Of a stretch of 64,000 nt of DNA, positions 8,556-17,076 are shown one piece after another. The stretch spans positions 2,797,898 to 2,861,897 of the forward strand of contig CP012156.1 of assembly GCA_001602435.1 (NCBI GenBank), given 5' to 3'. This DNA is from Hyphomonadaceae bacterium UKL13-1. GTDB lineage: Bacteria; Pseudomonadota; Alphaproteobacteria; Caulobacterales; Aquidulcibacteraceae. Within the stretch, counting starts at the first letter, position 1. The number at the start of each line of letters is the position of its first letter. The position numbers and the translations under genes were made by a program. The notes below the pieces were generated by a model, which saw nothing but the letters and a program-made list of their open reading frames with translations, ran no database searches and had not been told where the DNA came from.

Positions 8556-9932
8556 TCACGCTTTTACAATTTTATTACCGTATGCCTTAAACAGGTGACG
8601 AGTTGCGTTCCTAGTGTCGATAATTAATGGCACCGAGCGAACCAGAAGTTCATAATCAACACTGTCGTGATCTGTCGCAATCAATGCGCAATCAAATGTA
8701 GATAGAGTTTCAGCGTCAAACTTAACTGATATCATATTTGCAATTTCTGGATGATCGAGCGATTCCCCGGTCGTCGGAATATAGGGGTCATGATAAAACA
8801 CCTGTGCACCGCGACGGCTAAGAAGGCTGATCAAATGAATCGATGGACTCTCTCGCAAGTCATCAATGTTCTTTTTGTAAGATAAGCCCACAACCAGCAC
8901 CTTGGCCCCAGAAAGTGCCTTGTGCATCCTATCATTCATTGCTTCAGACAGGGCTTCAACGGTGGTTCGCGGTAAACTTTGCGTAACCTCCCCTGCAAGC
9001 TCTATAAAGCGCGTTGACATCCCATGTTCCCTTGCCTTCCAAGTGAGATAGAATGGATCGATAGGGATACAGTGCCCTCCGAGCCCGGGTCCTGGGTAAA
9101 AGGCTTCGAAACCAAATGGCTTCGTCTTTGCAGCATCAATGACTTCCCATACGTCAATGTTCATTCGCCCAAAGACGTGTTTTAACTCATTTACCAACCC
9201 TATGTTGACGAGGCGATAAATGTTTTCGACCAACTTGACAGCTTCCGCAGTCTTCAAATCACTCACCGGGACTGTCTGAGTAATCTGACCATACATTGAT
9301 GTAGCCATTCGACGTTCGTCATCAGTGTCGGCTCCAACAATTTTTGGAATGGAAGTCGTAGAGAAGTTTGGATTACCTGGGTCCTCCCTCTCAGGGCTAT
9401 AAGCAATCGCGAAATCAACGTGTGCTTTTAGCCCGGAAAGCCCTTCCAGTATCGGTCGCATCACCTCTTCTGAAGTGCCCGGCCAAGTTGTCGATTCCAA
9501 GACTACCAATTGACCTCGTCTCAGACGCGGCCCAATGGCAGAACAAGTCTTCTCAACATATTTCAAATCAGGCTCACGGTATGCATTTAGCGGTGTGGGC
9601 ACACACAACAGGATAGCGTCAGGCTCATTAAGACGATCAAAGTCCGTAGTTACATCCAAGCGGCCTGTTCGGCTCATCGCTTGAACGCGCTCTTCTCCAA
9701 TGTGTCGGATGTATGAACGCCCTTCTCTGAGCGCTTCAACTTTGGTTGCATCAACATCAAAACCAAGAACGCGAAAGCCACATTTAATAAAGGCTTCCGA
9801 AAGTGGGAGGCCTACATAGCCTAAGCCGAGGACCCCAATAAGCAGGTCCTTTTGCTCAGCACGCCGCACCCACTCCGCCGCAATCTCGGTCATTGGTTGC
9901 TCGATTCGGTCCACTTTTGAAATCATGTTCAT
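8556..9932 (-). CDS. Nucleotide sugar dehydrogenase, UDP-GlcNAc 6-dehydrogenase type (WbpA/WecC-like)
   Basis: The 458-residue enzyme belongs to the UDP-glucose/GDP-mannose dehydrogenases, which oxidise C6 of a nucleotide sugar to a carboxylate with two NAD+. The NAD-binding motif is GVLGLGYVGLP (33-43). The catalytic Lys lies in VKLVENIYR (232-240) and the catalytic Cys288 in GPGLGGHCIPIDP. The GHCIPIDPFYL form is typical of the WbpA/WecC/TviB branch acting on UDP-HexNAc, not of Ugd, which reads GGSCFPKD (see 27034-28338). Its start overlaps the stop of the aminotransferase gene by ATGA. The context of aminotransferase, Gfo/Idh oxidoreductase and acetyltransferase fits the first step of UDP-diacetamido-uronic acid synthesis. 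Confidence 0.9.
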   Translation of the reverse strand: MNMISKVDRIEQPMTEIAAEWVRRAEQKDLLIGVLGLGYVGLPLSEAFIKCGFRVLGFDVDATKVEALREGRSYIRHIGEERVQAMSRTGRLDVTTDFDRLNEPDAILLCVPTPLNAYREPDLKYVEKTCSAIGPRLRRGQLVVLESTTWPGTSEEVMRPILEGLSGLKAHVDFAIAYSPEREDPGNPNFSTTSIPKIVGADTDDERRMATSMYGQITQTVPVSDLKTAEAVKLVENIYRLVNIGLVNELKHVFGRMNIDVWEVIDAAKTKPFGFEAFYPGPGLGGHCIPIDPFYLTWKAREHGMSTRFIELAGEVTQSLPRTTVEALSEAMNDRMHKALSGAKVLVVGLSYKKNIDDLRESPSIHLISLLSRRGAQVFYHDPYIPTTGESLDHPEIANMISVKFDAETLSTFDCALIATDHDSVDYELLVRSVPLIIDTRNATRHLFKAYGNKIVKA

Positions 9933-11113
9933 CTGTCGTTTCCCAATACGTACTGCCGTACGGTTTCGATAACAATCTTTTGGGTCGCTATATCCAAGTA
10001 AGGGTGCATGGGCAAGCTAATGACTTTGGAGGCCTTGGATTCACTTACGGGTAAACCGCCCGGTCCTTTTGGATAGCCTGAATATACATTTTGCTTGTGA
10101 ATGGGGATTGGATAATAGACGGCGGTTGGTATTCCCCGCAACTTCGCAAACGCGGCCAAGCCATCTCTGTCACTCACTTCAATTGTGTATTGAGCCCAAG
10201 TCGACAACCCGCCCTGAATTACCTTGGGAACACAAACGAGATCTGCTAAGCCATCATTATATCTCGCGGCAACTTGATTCCGAAGCTCTATCTCCTCCGC
10301 GAAGATCGCTAACTTCTCTATCAAAATGGCCGCTTGGACTGTATCAAGGCGTGAATTCATCCCGATACGGACGTTTAGATATTTCGGATCATGCTCGAAG
10401 TTTTTGCCGGCCAGATCTGACTTCACAGCCTTGCCATGCACTCGTAATGAGTCCATTAAATCGTAAAGGGTCTCGTCATTAGTTAGCATCGCCCCCCCAT
10501 CGCCATAACAACCGAGTGGTTTGGCAGGAAAGAAGCTCGTTGTAGTAACGTCAGCCCACTTGATTGGGTGTTCTCCATTAATCGTGCAGCCAAACCCTTG
10601 AGCCGAGTCAGCAATCAGTTTCAGATTATACTTTCTCGCTATCTCAGCGATCGCTGGATAATTCGCAGCCTGCCCAAACAAATCGACTGCAATGATCACT
10701 TTTGGAACCAGCTTTCCCTCAGCAATTGTTTGAAGAATTGTCGCTTCCAAATGCGCTGGATCCATATTGTACGTATCAGGATCAATATCAACAAAGACAG
10801 GTGTGGCCCCCAACCAAGGAACCACCTCAGCCGTGGCTGCAAAAGTGAAGCTAGGACAAAACACAGCGTCTCGCGGCTTTATGCCCCAAGCCATAAGCGG
10901 TAAGACAATAGCCTCTGTCCCATTCGCACAAGAAAGCGCAAACTTGGCCTGACCGAAGGATGCGAGCTGTCGCTCAAAAGCCTTCACCTCGGGCCCCATG
11001 ATAAAGGTGCCGCTGTTTATCACACTCATGATTGCATTATCAATTTTTGACCCAAGCCTGCGTCGTTGCGCCCCTAGATCGATGAATGCTATCGGTGTTA
11101 ATACTTCAGTCAT
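9929..11113 (-). CDS. DegT/DnrJ/EryC1/StrS aminotransferase (WbpE-like), copy 1
   Basis: A 394-residue PLP-dependent sugar aminotransferase. The PLP pocket is visible as NGTEA (64-68), the Asp of LIADSAQGFG (166-175) and the Schiff-base Lys198 in TTSFFPAKPLGCYGDGGA. The C-terminal part has YYPIPIHKQ, typical of the WbpE branch, which aminates the 3-keto group of a UDP-hexuronic acid using glutamate. It lies between the dehydrogenase, with which it overlaps by ATGA, and a Gfo/Idh oxidoreductase that would make the 3-keto substrate. A close paralogue, roughly three quarters identical by eye, lies at 17957-19141 beside its own Gfo/Idh gene. The family is certain and the pathway role is a strong inference. 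Confidence 0.92.
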   Translation of the reverse strand: MTEVLTPIAFIDLGAQRRRLGSKIDNAIMSVINSGTFIMGPEVKAFERQLASFGQAKFALSCANGTEAIVLPLMAWGIKPRDAVFCPSFTFAATAEVVPWLGATPVFVDIDPDTYNMDPAHLEATILQTIAEGKLVPKVIIAVDLFGQAANYPAIAEIARKYNLKLIADSAQGFGCTINGEHPIKWADVTTTSFFPAKPLGCYGDGGAMLTNDETLYDLMDSLRVHGKAVKSDLAGKNFEHDPKYLNVRIGMNSRLDTVQAAILIEKLAIFAEEIELRNQVAARYNDGLADLVCVPKVIQGGLSTWAQYTIEVSDRDGLAAFAKLRGIPTAVYYPIPIHKQNVYSGYPKGPGGLPVSESKASKVISLPMHPYLDIATQKIVIETVRQYVLGNDR

Positions 11114-11269
11114 CAGTCTTCATCCATCTTTTTTCTGCTTCTCACCATTTCAACAGGCTAGCCGTCCAAAATGGAGAATTTGAGCCTAGTGTTTATACCT
11201 TCACGCCCCATGTCTCTACGTCAGGCAGGCATGAATTGCATCACATTTTGTTATTTCATGACCCCTTGA

Positions 11270-11287
11270 AAGGCAGTCGACTGCCTT
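11270..11287. repeat. Perfect 18-base palindrome between genes
   Basis: AAGGCAGTCGACTGCCTT reads the same on both strands (two 9-base arms, no spacer). It begins 17 bases past the stop of the Gfo/Idh gene and lies about 157 bases before the aminotransferase start. The rest of the 190-base gap holds no gene. There is no T-run after it, so a protein-binding site is as likely as a terminator hairpin. Confidence 0.35.
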
Positions 11288-11303
11288 GTCCACAGTGATC
11301 AAC

Positions 11304-12260
11304 CTACTGAGCCGTAAGAACTCTTAATACGGCAATCGCTTCATCTGCATCTGTGCGGGGTTTTTGACCAGTGGCGCAACAATCCAAGAAGTGTTGACAT
11401 TCTCGCCTCAATGGCTCGCCCTCCTCGTACATGATCATTTCGGGTTCTGCCTTTGTCGCAATTGGCTCCCGTCCACTAGTGTCAATGACATGCCGGTAGA
11501 GACGCAACTTTTCGCCTGGTTTCGCACTATCCTCAAATACCGCCATGCCGGCTTCACCTATGACTACCAGTCGGTGCTCTTTGAAGGGATGAAGCCAAGA
11601 TACAAAGACATGGGCACGCGAACCGTTCGCAAAGGTCATCTCTACACGATTTTCATCTTCAATCCCGGGGACAATATAACTGCCGCCGCTATGCTGAACA
11701 TTTGTAGGCGACTGGCCAAAGAGGGCCAACAACATCGAAACATCATGCGGTGCAAAACTCCACAGCGCATTTTCTTCAACACGAAACTTACCCAGACTTA
11801 GACGGTGAGAGTAGGCATATTTTAGCGTGCCTATGAGGCCGTTGTTCACAAGCTCTAGCAGCGCCTCAAATGCAGGATGGTACCGCAACAGATGTCCAAC
11901 CATCAGAATTTTTCCGCTTGCATCCGATGCAGCCTTCATTGCGTATGCGTCTTCCAAAGACAGGGCGATTGGCTTCTCAACATATACATGTTTCCCTGCT
12001 TCGAGCGCTCGAATTACCAAGGCGGCATGGGCCTCCGCCGGCACAGAAATCACGACACCAGTAATCTCTTCGGAGGCCAGTACATCCTCATAGCCAAGCG
12101 CAGGCACGCCATAGGTTTCAGCAATTCTCATTGCAGTTGCTTGAGATCCGTCAACGACGGCGGCCAAAGCGCCGAGTTCGGAGAAATTACGTACTAAGTT
12201 CTTTCCCCAGTAACCGCAGCCAACGACCGCCACTTTTGCCTTTTGCATTGAACTATCCAT
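11304..12260 (-). CDS. Gfo/Idh/MocA family oxidoreductase (WbpB-like), copy 1
   Basis: The 318-residue product has the N-terminal Rossmann NAD(P) motif VAVVGCGYWGKNLVRNF (10-26) and the EKP signature of the family in YVEKPIALS (about 93-101). GFO/IDH/MOCA enzymes oxidise or reduce sugars. In the WbpB role the enzyme oxidises C3 of UDP-GlcNAcA to the keto form that the neighbouring WbpE-type aminotransferase then uses. It sits directly after the acetyltransferase gene (43 bases) and before the aminotransferase, which is the gene set of diacetamido-uronic acid loci. Length and motifs are normal. A second Gfo/Idh gene at 19267-20187 is much more distant in sequence than the two aminotransferases are from each other. 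Confidence 0.88.
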   Translation of the reverse strand: MDSSMQKAKVAVVGCGYWGKNLVRNFSELGALAAVVDGSQATAMRIAETYGVPALGYEDVLASEEITGVVISVPAEAHAALVIRALEAGKHVYVEKPIALSLEDAYAMKAASDASGKILMVGHLLRYHPAFEALLELVNNGLIGTLKYAYSHRLSLGKFRVEENALWSFAPHDVSMLLALFGQSPTNVQHSGGSYIVPGIEDENRVEMTFANGSRAHVFVSWLHPFKEHRLVVIGEAGMAVFEDSAKPGEKLRLYRHVIDTSGREPIATKAEPEMIMYEEGEPLRRECQHFLDCCATGQKPRTDADEAIAVLRVLTAQ

Positions 12261-12303
12261 TTTAAATAAGCATTGGCCGGAAAAATACCCAAGAGTGCAA
12301 TCT

Positions 12304-12876
12304 TTAGGGTGTCACAATAGACAGCGCGCCATCGACTACTTCATATCGCTCACCTGTGCGCGGGCAAACCAACGAGTCATCCAGCACATCACCGGTTCTT
12401 GAAACCCATCCAATCCTACGGGCAGGGACTCCAGCCATAAGAGCGTGTGCCGGAACATCGCGAGTAACGACCGCACCCGCCGCAATAAACGCGTACGCAC
12501 CTACTATGCGGGGGCAAACTATTGTTGCGTTAGCACCAATGGAAGCACCTTTTTTGATTATTGTTTTCCCAAACTCTTCTTTTCGATTTACAAACGCACG
12601 AGGTGTTGTGACGTTGGTGAAGACACAGCTTGGCCCACAGAAAACATCATCCTCAAGAGTTACGCCCGCATAAATTGAGACATTATTCTGGACTTTGCAG
12701 CCGTCGCCAACGGTTGCATCCGGTCCAACCATTACATTTTGCCCGAGCGAGACATTTGCGCCGATAGTAGTCCTTGGCAGTACATGAGAAAAATGCCAGA
12801 TTTTGGTGCCGGGCCCCACAATTGCACCATCATCAACGTAGCTAGATTCATGAATGTAGGTGTCTTCAGGCATCAT
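12304..12876 (-). CDS. Hexapeptide-repeat N-acetyltransferase (WbpD-like)
   Basis: The protein is a left-handed beta-helix acyltransferase with hexapeptide repeats such as VGPGTKIW, IGANVSLGQNVMVG and VGDGCKVQNNVSI. It carries the region TNVTTPRAF and the ending RRIGWVSRTGDVL, which are typical of WbpD/WlbB enzymes. These acetylate the 3-amino group of UDP-2-acetamido-3-amino-glucuronic acid with acetyl-CoA. I choose the ATG at 12876 (product 190 residues, MMPEDTYIHESS), because AGGA lies six bases upstream. A TTG ten codons earlier is open but has no such site. It heads the minus-strand run, with the divergent glycosyltransferase starting 216 bases away. This gene largely fixes the reading of the cluster as a diacetamido sugar pathway. 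Confidence 0.9.
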   Translation of the reverse strand: MMPEDTYIHESSYVDDGAIVGPGTKIWHFSHVLPRTTIGANVSLGQNVMVGPDATVGDGCKVQNNVSIYAGVTLEDDVFCGPSCVFTNVTTPRAFVNRKEEFGKTIIKKGASIGANATIVCPRIVGAYAFIAAGAVVTRDVPAHALMAGVPARRIGWVSRTGDVLDDSLVCPRTGERYEVVDGALSIVTP

Positions 12877-13092
12877 GGTCCATCCTGGATTTATATGGAT
12901 TGACAAACTTCTGTGATACGCGAAACGAGGCCCACACTAAGCAATGACAGAAAACGCGAACTACAGTAAGAATTCGCGCTCTCTATGGCCCGTTCCCCGA
13001 GAGAGTGTCAACTGATGGGGTGCAATTTGAACCAATCACCCTTACTGGGCATTCAGATTTGACACAAGTCCAGCTTTGGAGACTCGGGGATC

Positions 13093-14244
13093 ATGGCGAA
13101 AGAAATAATTATAATAACAAGACATTACCCACCCGAGGCCGCCGGCGGGTCAAGGAGGCCTTGGGCGTTAGCTTCGGGCCTGAGAGCATTAGGCTGTCAC
13201 GTACGGATTGTAGCGCCGCTTGGTGCCGAGGACCCAGAACTTATGGGCGTCGCGCACCCCACTTTCCCATTTCTCCCTGATTCGTCGAGCATTGATAAAT
13301 CAACACAAACATTTGGAGATTTATTCCGTCGGTGGCTTCTCTTGCCAGATCCAGAAGTTCGCTGGGCATTTCGGTGTTTGAGGGCCATCAGAAAAGCTAA
13401 TTTGCGACCGGACTGGATCATTACGACAAGCCCACCGGAATCCTTACACCTAATTGGAGCCATCCTCAGAACTCAACTTAAGTGCCGGTGGCTTGCAGAC
13501 GTGCGCGATTTATGGCTTTCAAGCCCCCAGAGGAAAGAGCGCAATGCCAAGTGGCGGCAGGTTATCGAAAGAGTAATCGCGCGGGCGACTTTGGCGCGGG
13601 CCGACGCATTTGTAGCGGTCTCGCCAATTGTCCTTGCCGAAGCAGAGAGCTTAAGCGGGCAGGCAACCCCATTGGGCATAGTAGTTGGACACTTTACTGC
13701 AGAACACCCTGAGCTAGAACCTTACAAGCTCCCTGTCGAAACATTTAACATTGTTCACACTGGTCAAATTGAACTTTCAAATCCGCTTTCAGAGATTGAC
13801 GATTTGATATCAGAATTTGTGGAATTGTTGGAGTACAAGCCCGAAGCGGTGCTATGGCTGGCTGGCAGACTAAGTAAGGCGGAAATGGGTAAGATTGCGA
13901 AATCGAGCGCCGTAAAGTCGATCCAAATACTAGGATCAGTTTCAATCCAAACTTCGCGCAGTCTACAGGCTGCTGCAGATGCACTGGTGATAGTTTCTGG
14001 CCCAGATTCACATGCGCTTCCCGGTAAAGTGGCGGAGTATGCAGCGACCGACCGTCCGATCCTCACTGTTGGGACGGGTCCATGGATGTCCCTTCTGCCA
14101 ACTGGGCTGGCCGCTCCATTTTCCGAGGTTCGAAAAATGGAAAAGGGCTGTATCCGCTCCAGCGTGTCAAAATCTGAACAGATGTGTCCCTCAGAAGCCT
14201 TCCTTAACTTGATGCAGAAGGCTGAACGCGAATCTCGTTCTTGA
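13093..14244 (+). CDS. Glycosyltransferase, GT4-like
   Basis: A 383-residue protein that begins with the GT4-type N-terminus EIIIITRHYPPEAAGGSRRP (4-23), in which the Gly-rich loop sits between strand and helix. The middle has RWLADVRDLWLSS, common in family 4 enzymes, and a candidate donor-binding segment NIVHTGQIE. The C-terminal half lacks the usual clear GxPV plus E-x7-E pair; PGKVAEYAATDRPIL is the nearest equivalent. It would add one sugar to the growing repeat unit at the inner face of the membrane. It alone runs on the plus strand in this part, divergent from the acetyltransferase gene, so the 216-base gap should hold promoters for both. No ribosome binding site stands out. Donor and acceptor are unknown. 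Confidence 0.78.
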   Translation: MAKEIIIITRHYPPEAAGGSRRPWALASGLRALGCHVRIVAPLGAEDPELMGVAHPTFPFLPDSSSIDKSTQTFGDLFRRWLLLPDPEVRWAFRCLRAIRKANLRPDWIITTSPPESLHLIGAILRTQLKCRWLADVRDLWLSSPQRKERNAKWRQVIERVIARATLARADAFVAVSPIVLAEAESLSGQATPLGIVVGHFTAEHPELEPYKLPVETFNIVHTGQIELSNPLSEIDDLISEFVELLEYKPEAVLWLAGRLSKAEMGKIAKSSAVKSIQILGSVSIQTSRSLQAAADALVIVSGPDSHALPGKVAEYAATDRPILTVGTGPWMSLLPTGLAAPFSEVRKMEKGCIRSSVSKSEQMCPSEAFLNLMQKAERESRS

Positions 14245-14511
14245 TCCTGAGTTTCATATGTGATTACCACTCATAAAAGTTGATGACCTTATTAACTCAA
14301 CCTAAAATCAAGCGCGACAAAATCCGCCTCTGACCTTGGCGCTGGAAGATCGCACCTGATGCTGCCATGCTTAGCCATGGAATTGCAACAGTGACACAGA
14401 AAAGACATCTGGAGATCCAAGATTTACGCTCTTTTTTCCAACCCCTGCTCGTATCGTGTTACAACCTGTCTCAGAAGGCAGGCTCTTCAATTGAGGTCAA
14501 CCACTATTGCC
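14245..14511. other. Intergenic boundary between the two sugar regions
   Basis: This 267-base gap separates the glycosyltransferase from rfbC. No open frame in it is convincing on either strand. It marks the change from the A+T-richer cluster on the left to the rhamnose genes on the right. A promoter for the rfbCBDA run is expected here, but I could not pick out one with confidence. Confidence 0.4.
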
Positions 14512-15069
14512 ATGCAGATAAAAGAAACAAAAATCGCCGATGTTCTAATGATCACACCGCGCCGCTTCGAAGATGAACGCGGCGTCTTTTCCGAGGTTTA
14601 TAATGCGACGGCCTTAGCCGACTATGGGGTGAGATTAGAATTCATACAGGACAATCATGCATTTAGTGCCCGTCGCGGAACGTTGCGCGGCCTGCACTTT
14701 CAACCCGAACCGTACAGCCAAACCAAACTTGTTCGCTGCGTGAGGGGTGCGATTTTGGATGTCGCTGTGGATATACGACCTGAGTCACGAACCTATGGAC
14801 AGCATGTGAAGGCCGTATTGAGCGAAGATAACTGGGACCAACTGTTGATACCAAAAGGATTCGCGCACGCCTATCTCACTCTGACGGATAATGCGGTCGT
14901 TCTGTACAAGGTGGACCAACCCTATGCCGCCCAACATCAAGGTGGTCTCATTTGGAATGACCCTGATCTCGCAATCGATTGGGGCGACGTAAAGGATATA
15001 GAGCTCATCATCGCGGATAAAGACCTAGCACTGCCCCGATTGCGTGACCTCACGAGCCACATCGACTAG
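14512..15069 (+). CDS. rfbC: dTDP-4-dehydrorhamnose 3,5-epimerase
   Basis: The 185-residue cupin enzyme epimerises dTDP-4-keto-6-deoxyglucose at C3 and C5 in L-rhamnose synthesis. The N-terminus ends in the typical RRFEDERGVFSE (17-28). The active-site region is RGTLRGLHFQ (55-64) with the catalytic His62, and VDIRPESRTYG holds the partner Asp. IPKGFAHAYLTL is the conserved segment before the substrate Tyr. I choose the ATG at 14512, since it gives the usual N-terminus; a TTG seven codons upstream is open but less likely. It opens the rfbC-B-D-A run. Confidence 0.95.
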   Translation: MQIKETKIADVLMITPRRFEDERGVFSEVYNATALADYGVRLEFIQDNHAFSARRGTLRGLHFQPEPYSQTKLVRCVRGAILDVAVDIRPESRTYGQHVKAVLSEDNWDQLLIPKGFAHAYLTLTDNAVVLYKVDQPYAAQHQGGLIWNDPDLAIDWGDVKDIELIIADKDLALPRLRDLTSHID

Positions 15070-15103
15070 TTTCAGGCGGGACGGAAAAGGTTAGGTTGCA
15101 CAC

Positions 15104-16177
15104 ATGCGATTCTTGGTTACGGGCGGGGCTGGCTTCATTGGTTCTGCTGTCTGTCGGCACCTTGTAGGCGTGGAAGCTGGGCAAGTTCTCAATGTAGACA
15201 AGCTTACCTATTCCTCTGATCTGCGCTCGCTAACCTCAATTGAAAATCATCCGAACTATCAATTCATCCAAGCCGATATTTGTGACCGCGAAGCCATCGT
15301 TTCAATCCTAAAGAAATGGCAACCCACCATTATCCTGCATCTTGCTGCTGAAACCCATGTTGACCGCTCAATCACGGGCGCGGCACCCTTCGTAGAGACC
15401 AACATCAGGGGTACCTTCACTTTATTGGAGACATGCCGAGACTATTTTGAGGGGCTATCCCCTGCTCTAAAAGCTGCCTTCCGGTTTGTTCATGTTTCGA
15501 CAGACGAAGTTTTTGGTAGCTTGGGACCAACTGGTGCCTTTAACGAAAGCTCTCCATACCAACCCAATTCCCCATACTCGGCCAGCAAAGCGGCGGCAGA
15601 CCACTTAGTCCGCGCTTGGTTCCATACCTATGGCCTACCAACCCTAACAACGAATTGTTCCAACAATTATGGCCCCTATCAATTTCCGGAGAAATTGATC
15701 CCTTTAATGACCATTCAGGCTATGCGACGCCAGAAATTGCCGGTTTACGGCACCGGTTTGAATGTTCGCGACTGGCTGCATGTCGAGGATCACGCGCGCG
15801 CGCTGTTAGCTGTGGCACGCAATGGGCGCGTCGGCGAGACTTATGCAATTGGCGGGCAAAGTGAGCGCAACAACCTTCAAGTGGTCGAAGCAATCTGCGA
15901 CCAACTCGATAAGCGCGACCCAGGCCCCCAACCACGTCGCCACCTCATTCAGTTTGTGGCCGATCGTCCGGGCCATGATGCGCGTTATGCGATCGATAGC
16001 TCAAAGATAACTCGCGATTTGAGTTGGCACGCGCTCCACAATTTCGAATCCGGACTCTCAAATACGATTGATTGGTATTTTGGCAGTCAGACGTGGTGGG
16101 AACCGCATTTGCGGTCTGTGCAGGCCATCGCCTCACAGCCTGTGCTGGAGCCATCAGAGTCTGGTACGACGCCATGA
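15104..16177 (+). CDS. rfbB: dTDP-glucose 4,6-dehydratase
   Basis: This 357-residue extended short-chain dehydrogenase turns dTDP-glucose into dTDP-4-keto-6-deoxyglucose with bound NAD+. It has the cofactor motif TGGAGFIGSA (6-15), the catalytic triad region STDEVFG (132-138, with Asp134 and Glu135 as the dehydratase acids) and YSASK (158-162). NNYGPYQFPEKLIPL is the conserved substrate loop. The C-terminal tail is slightly longer and more variable than usual. Its stop overlaps the rfbD start by ATGA, so the two are likely coupled. Confidence 0.96.
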   Translation: MRFLVTGGAGFIGSAVCRHLVGVEAGQVLNVDKLTYSSDLRSLTSIENHPNYQFIQADICDREAIVSILKKWQPTIILHLAAETHVDRSITGAAPFVETNIRGTFTLLETCRDYFEGLSPALKAAFRFVHVSTDEVFGSLGPTGAFNESSPYQPNSPYSASKAAADHLVRAWFHTYGLPTLTTNCSNNYGPYQFPEKLIPLMTIQAMRRQKLPVYGTGLNVRDWLHVEDHARALLAVARNGRVGETYAIGGQSERNNLQVVEAICDQLDKRDPGPQPRRHLIQFVADRPGHDARYAIDSSKITRDLSWHALHNFESGLSNTIDWYFGSQTWWEPHLRSVQAIASQPVLEPSESGTTP

Positions 16178-17076
16178 GGCTGGTCATTTTGGGCCAAAGC
16201 GGTCAGCTTGCGCAGGCCCTTCGATCTGTCTGCTCAAGCATGGCCGTACCACCTATTTGCTTGGGCCGCGCCCAATGCGACTTAAGCAATGCACAAGCGG
16301 TGGCGGACCGTCTCTTCGAGATAAAGCCCGAGGCCATCATCAATGCCGCAGCTTTCACTGCCGTTGAAGCCGCAGAAACCCAAGTTGACCAAGCAACAGC
16401 CCTCAATACACATGCGCCACAAGCCCTAGCCGAAGTGGCGTCGCGGCTGAATGTCCCATTCCTCCATATTTCGACGGACTATGTGTTTGATGGCCGGCAA
16501 TCCGTGCCCTATTCGGAGAAGGACGCGCCCAATCCCTTGAACGTCTACGGACGTACAAAGCTGGATGGCGAGCGTGCGGTCATCGCCACCTATCCTGAGG
16601 CCCTAATCATTCGGACGTCTTGGGTGTTCTCCCCTTACGGCCACAATTTTGTCCGAACGATGTTAAAGCTGGCCGCTAAGGGCGACCCGCTCTCTGTTGT
16701 TGATGATCAAATCGGTACACCCACTTCCGCTCTTGATTTGGCAGAAGCTTGTATTCAAGCCTTGAAGGCGAAACGGGACGGCGCGGAGGCCCGTGGGCTT
16801 TTTCATTATGCCGCGCGGGGTGAAACAAGTTGGTTTGGTCTTGCACAAGAAATCTTTGAGCAAACAGCTGCATGGCGAGCAAACAAAGAGGTAATTGTTC
16901 AACCTATTGGGTCGGATGAATTCAAAACGCAGGCCGTTCGACCCAAAAACTCCCGCTTGAACAGCGACGCGTTTGTTCGCACATTCAACTACCACCAACC
17001 GAGGTGGCAGGAGAGTTTGGCCAATACGTTGGCAATGTTAGAGCCCGAGTGCAGACTGGCAAGGAGAGCACCATGA
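16174..17076 (+). CDS. rfbD: dTDP-4-dehydrorhamnose reductase
   Basis: A 300-residue reductase that makes dTDP-L-rhamnose in the last step of the pathway, using NAD(P)H. The cofactor loop [11 protein letters not shown] (6-16) is the RmlD form. ISTDYVFDG and YGRTKLDGE give the Ser/Thr, Tyr and Lys of the short-chain dehydrogenase triad, and [15 protein letters not shown] is strongly typical. The ATG at 16174 overlaps the rfbB stop (ATGA). The open frame continues upstream inside rfbB, but those codons are not homologous to the family. The stop overlaps the rfbA start in the same way. Confidence 0.95.
   Translation: MRLVILGQSGQLAQALRSVCSSMAVPPICLGRAQCDLSNAQAVADRLFEIKPEAIINAAAFTAVEAAETQVDQATALNTHAPQALAEVASRLNVPFLHISTDYVFDGRQSVPYSEKDAPNPLNVYGRTKLDGERAVIATYPEALIIRTSWVFSPYGHNFVRTMLKLAAKGDPLSVVDDQIGTPTSALDLAEACIQALKAKRDGAEARGLFHYAARGETSWFGLAQEIFEQTAAWRANKEVIVQPIGSDEFKTQAVRPKNSRLNSDAFVRTFNYHQPRWQESLANTLAMLEPECRLARRAP

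Noticed and set aside
13059..13087. TTGACA at 13059-13064 as a -35 box for the GT4-like gene
   Set aside because: The hexamer is exact, but 17 bases further on ACTCGG is a poor -10 box, and the site would place the start of transcription at the start codon.
13005..13280. A plus-strand frame of 91 codons overlapping the start of the GT4-like gene
   Set aside because: Arg- and Pro-rich composition typical of an out-of-frame translation, no ribosome binding site, and almost fully inside a real gene.
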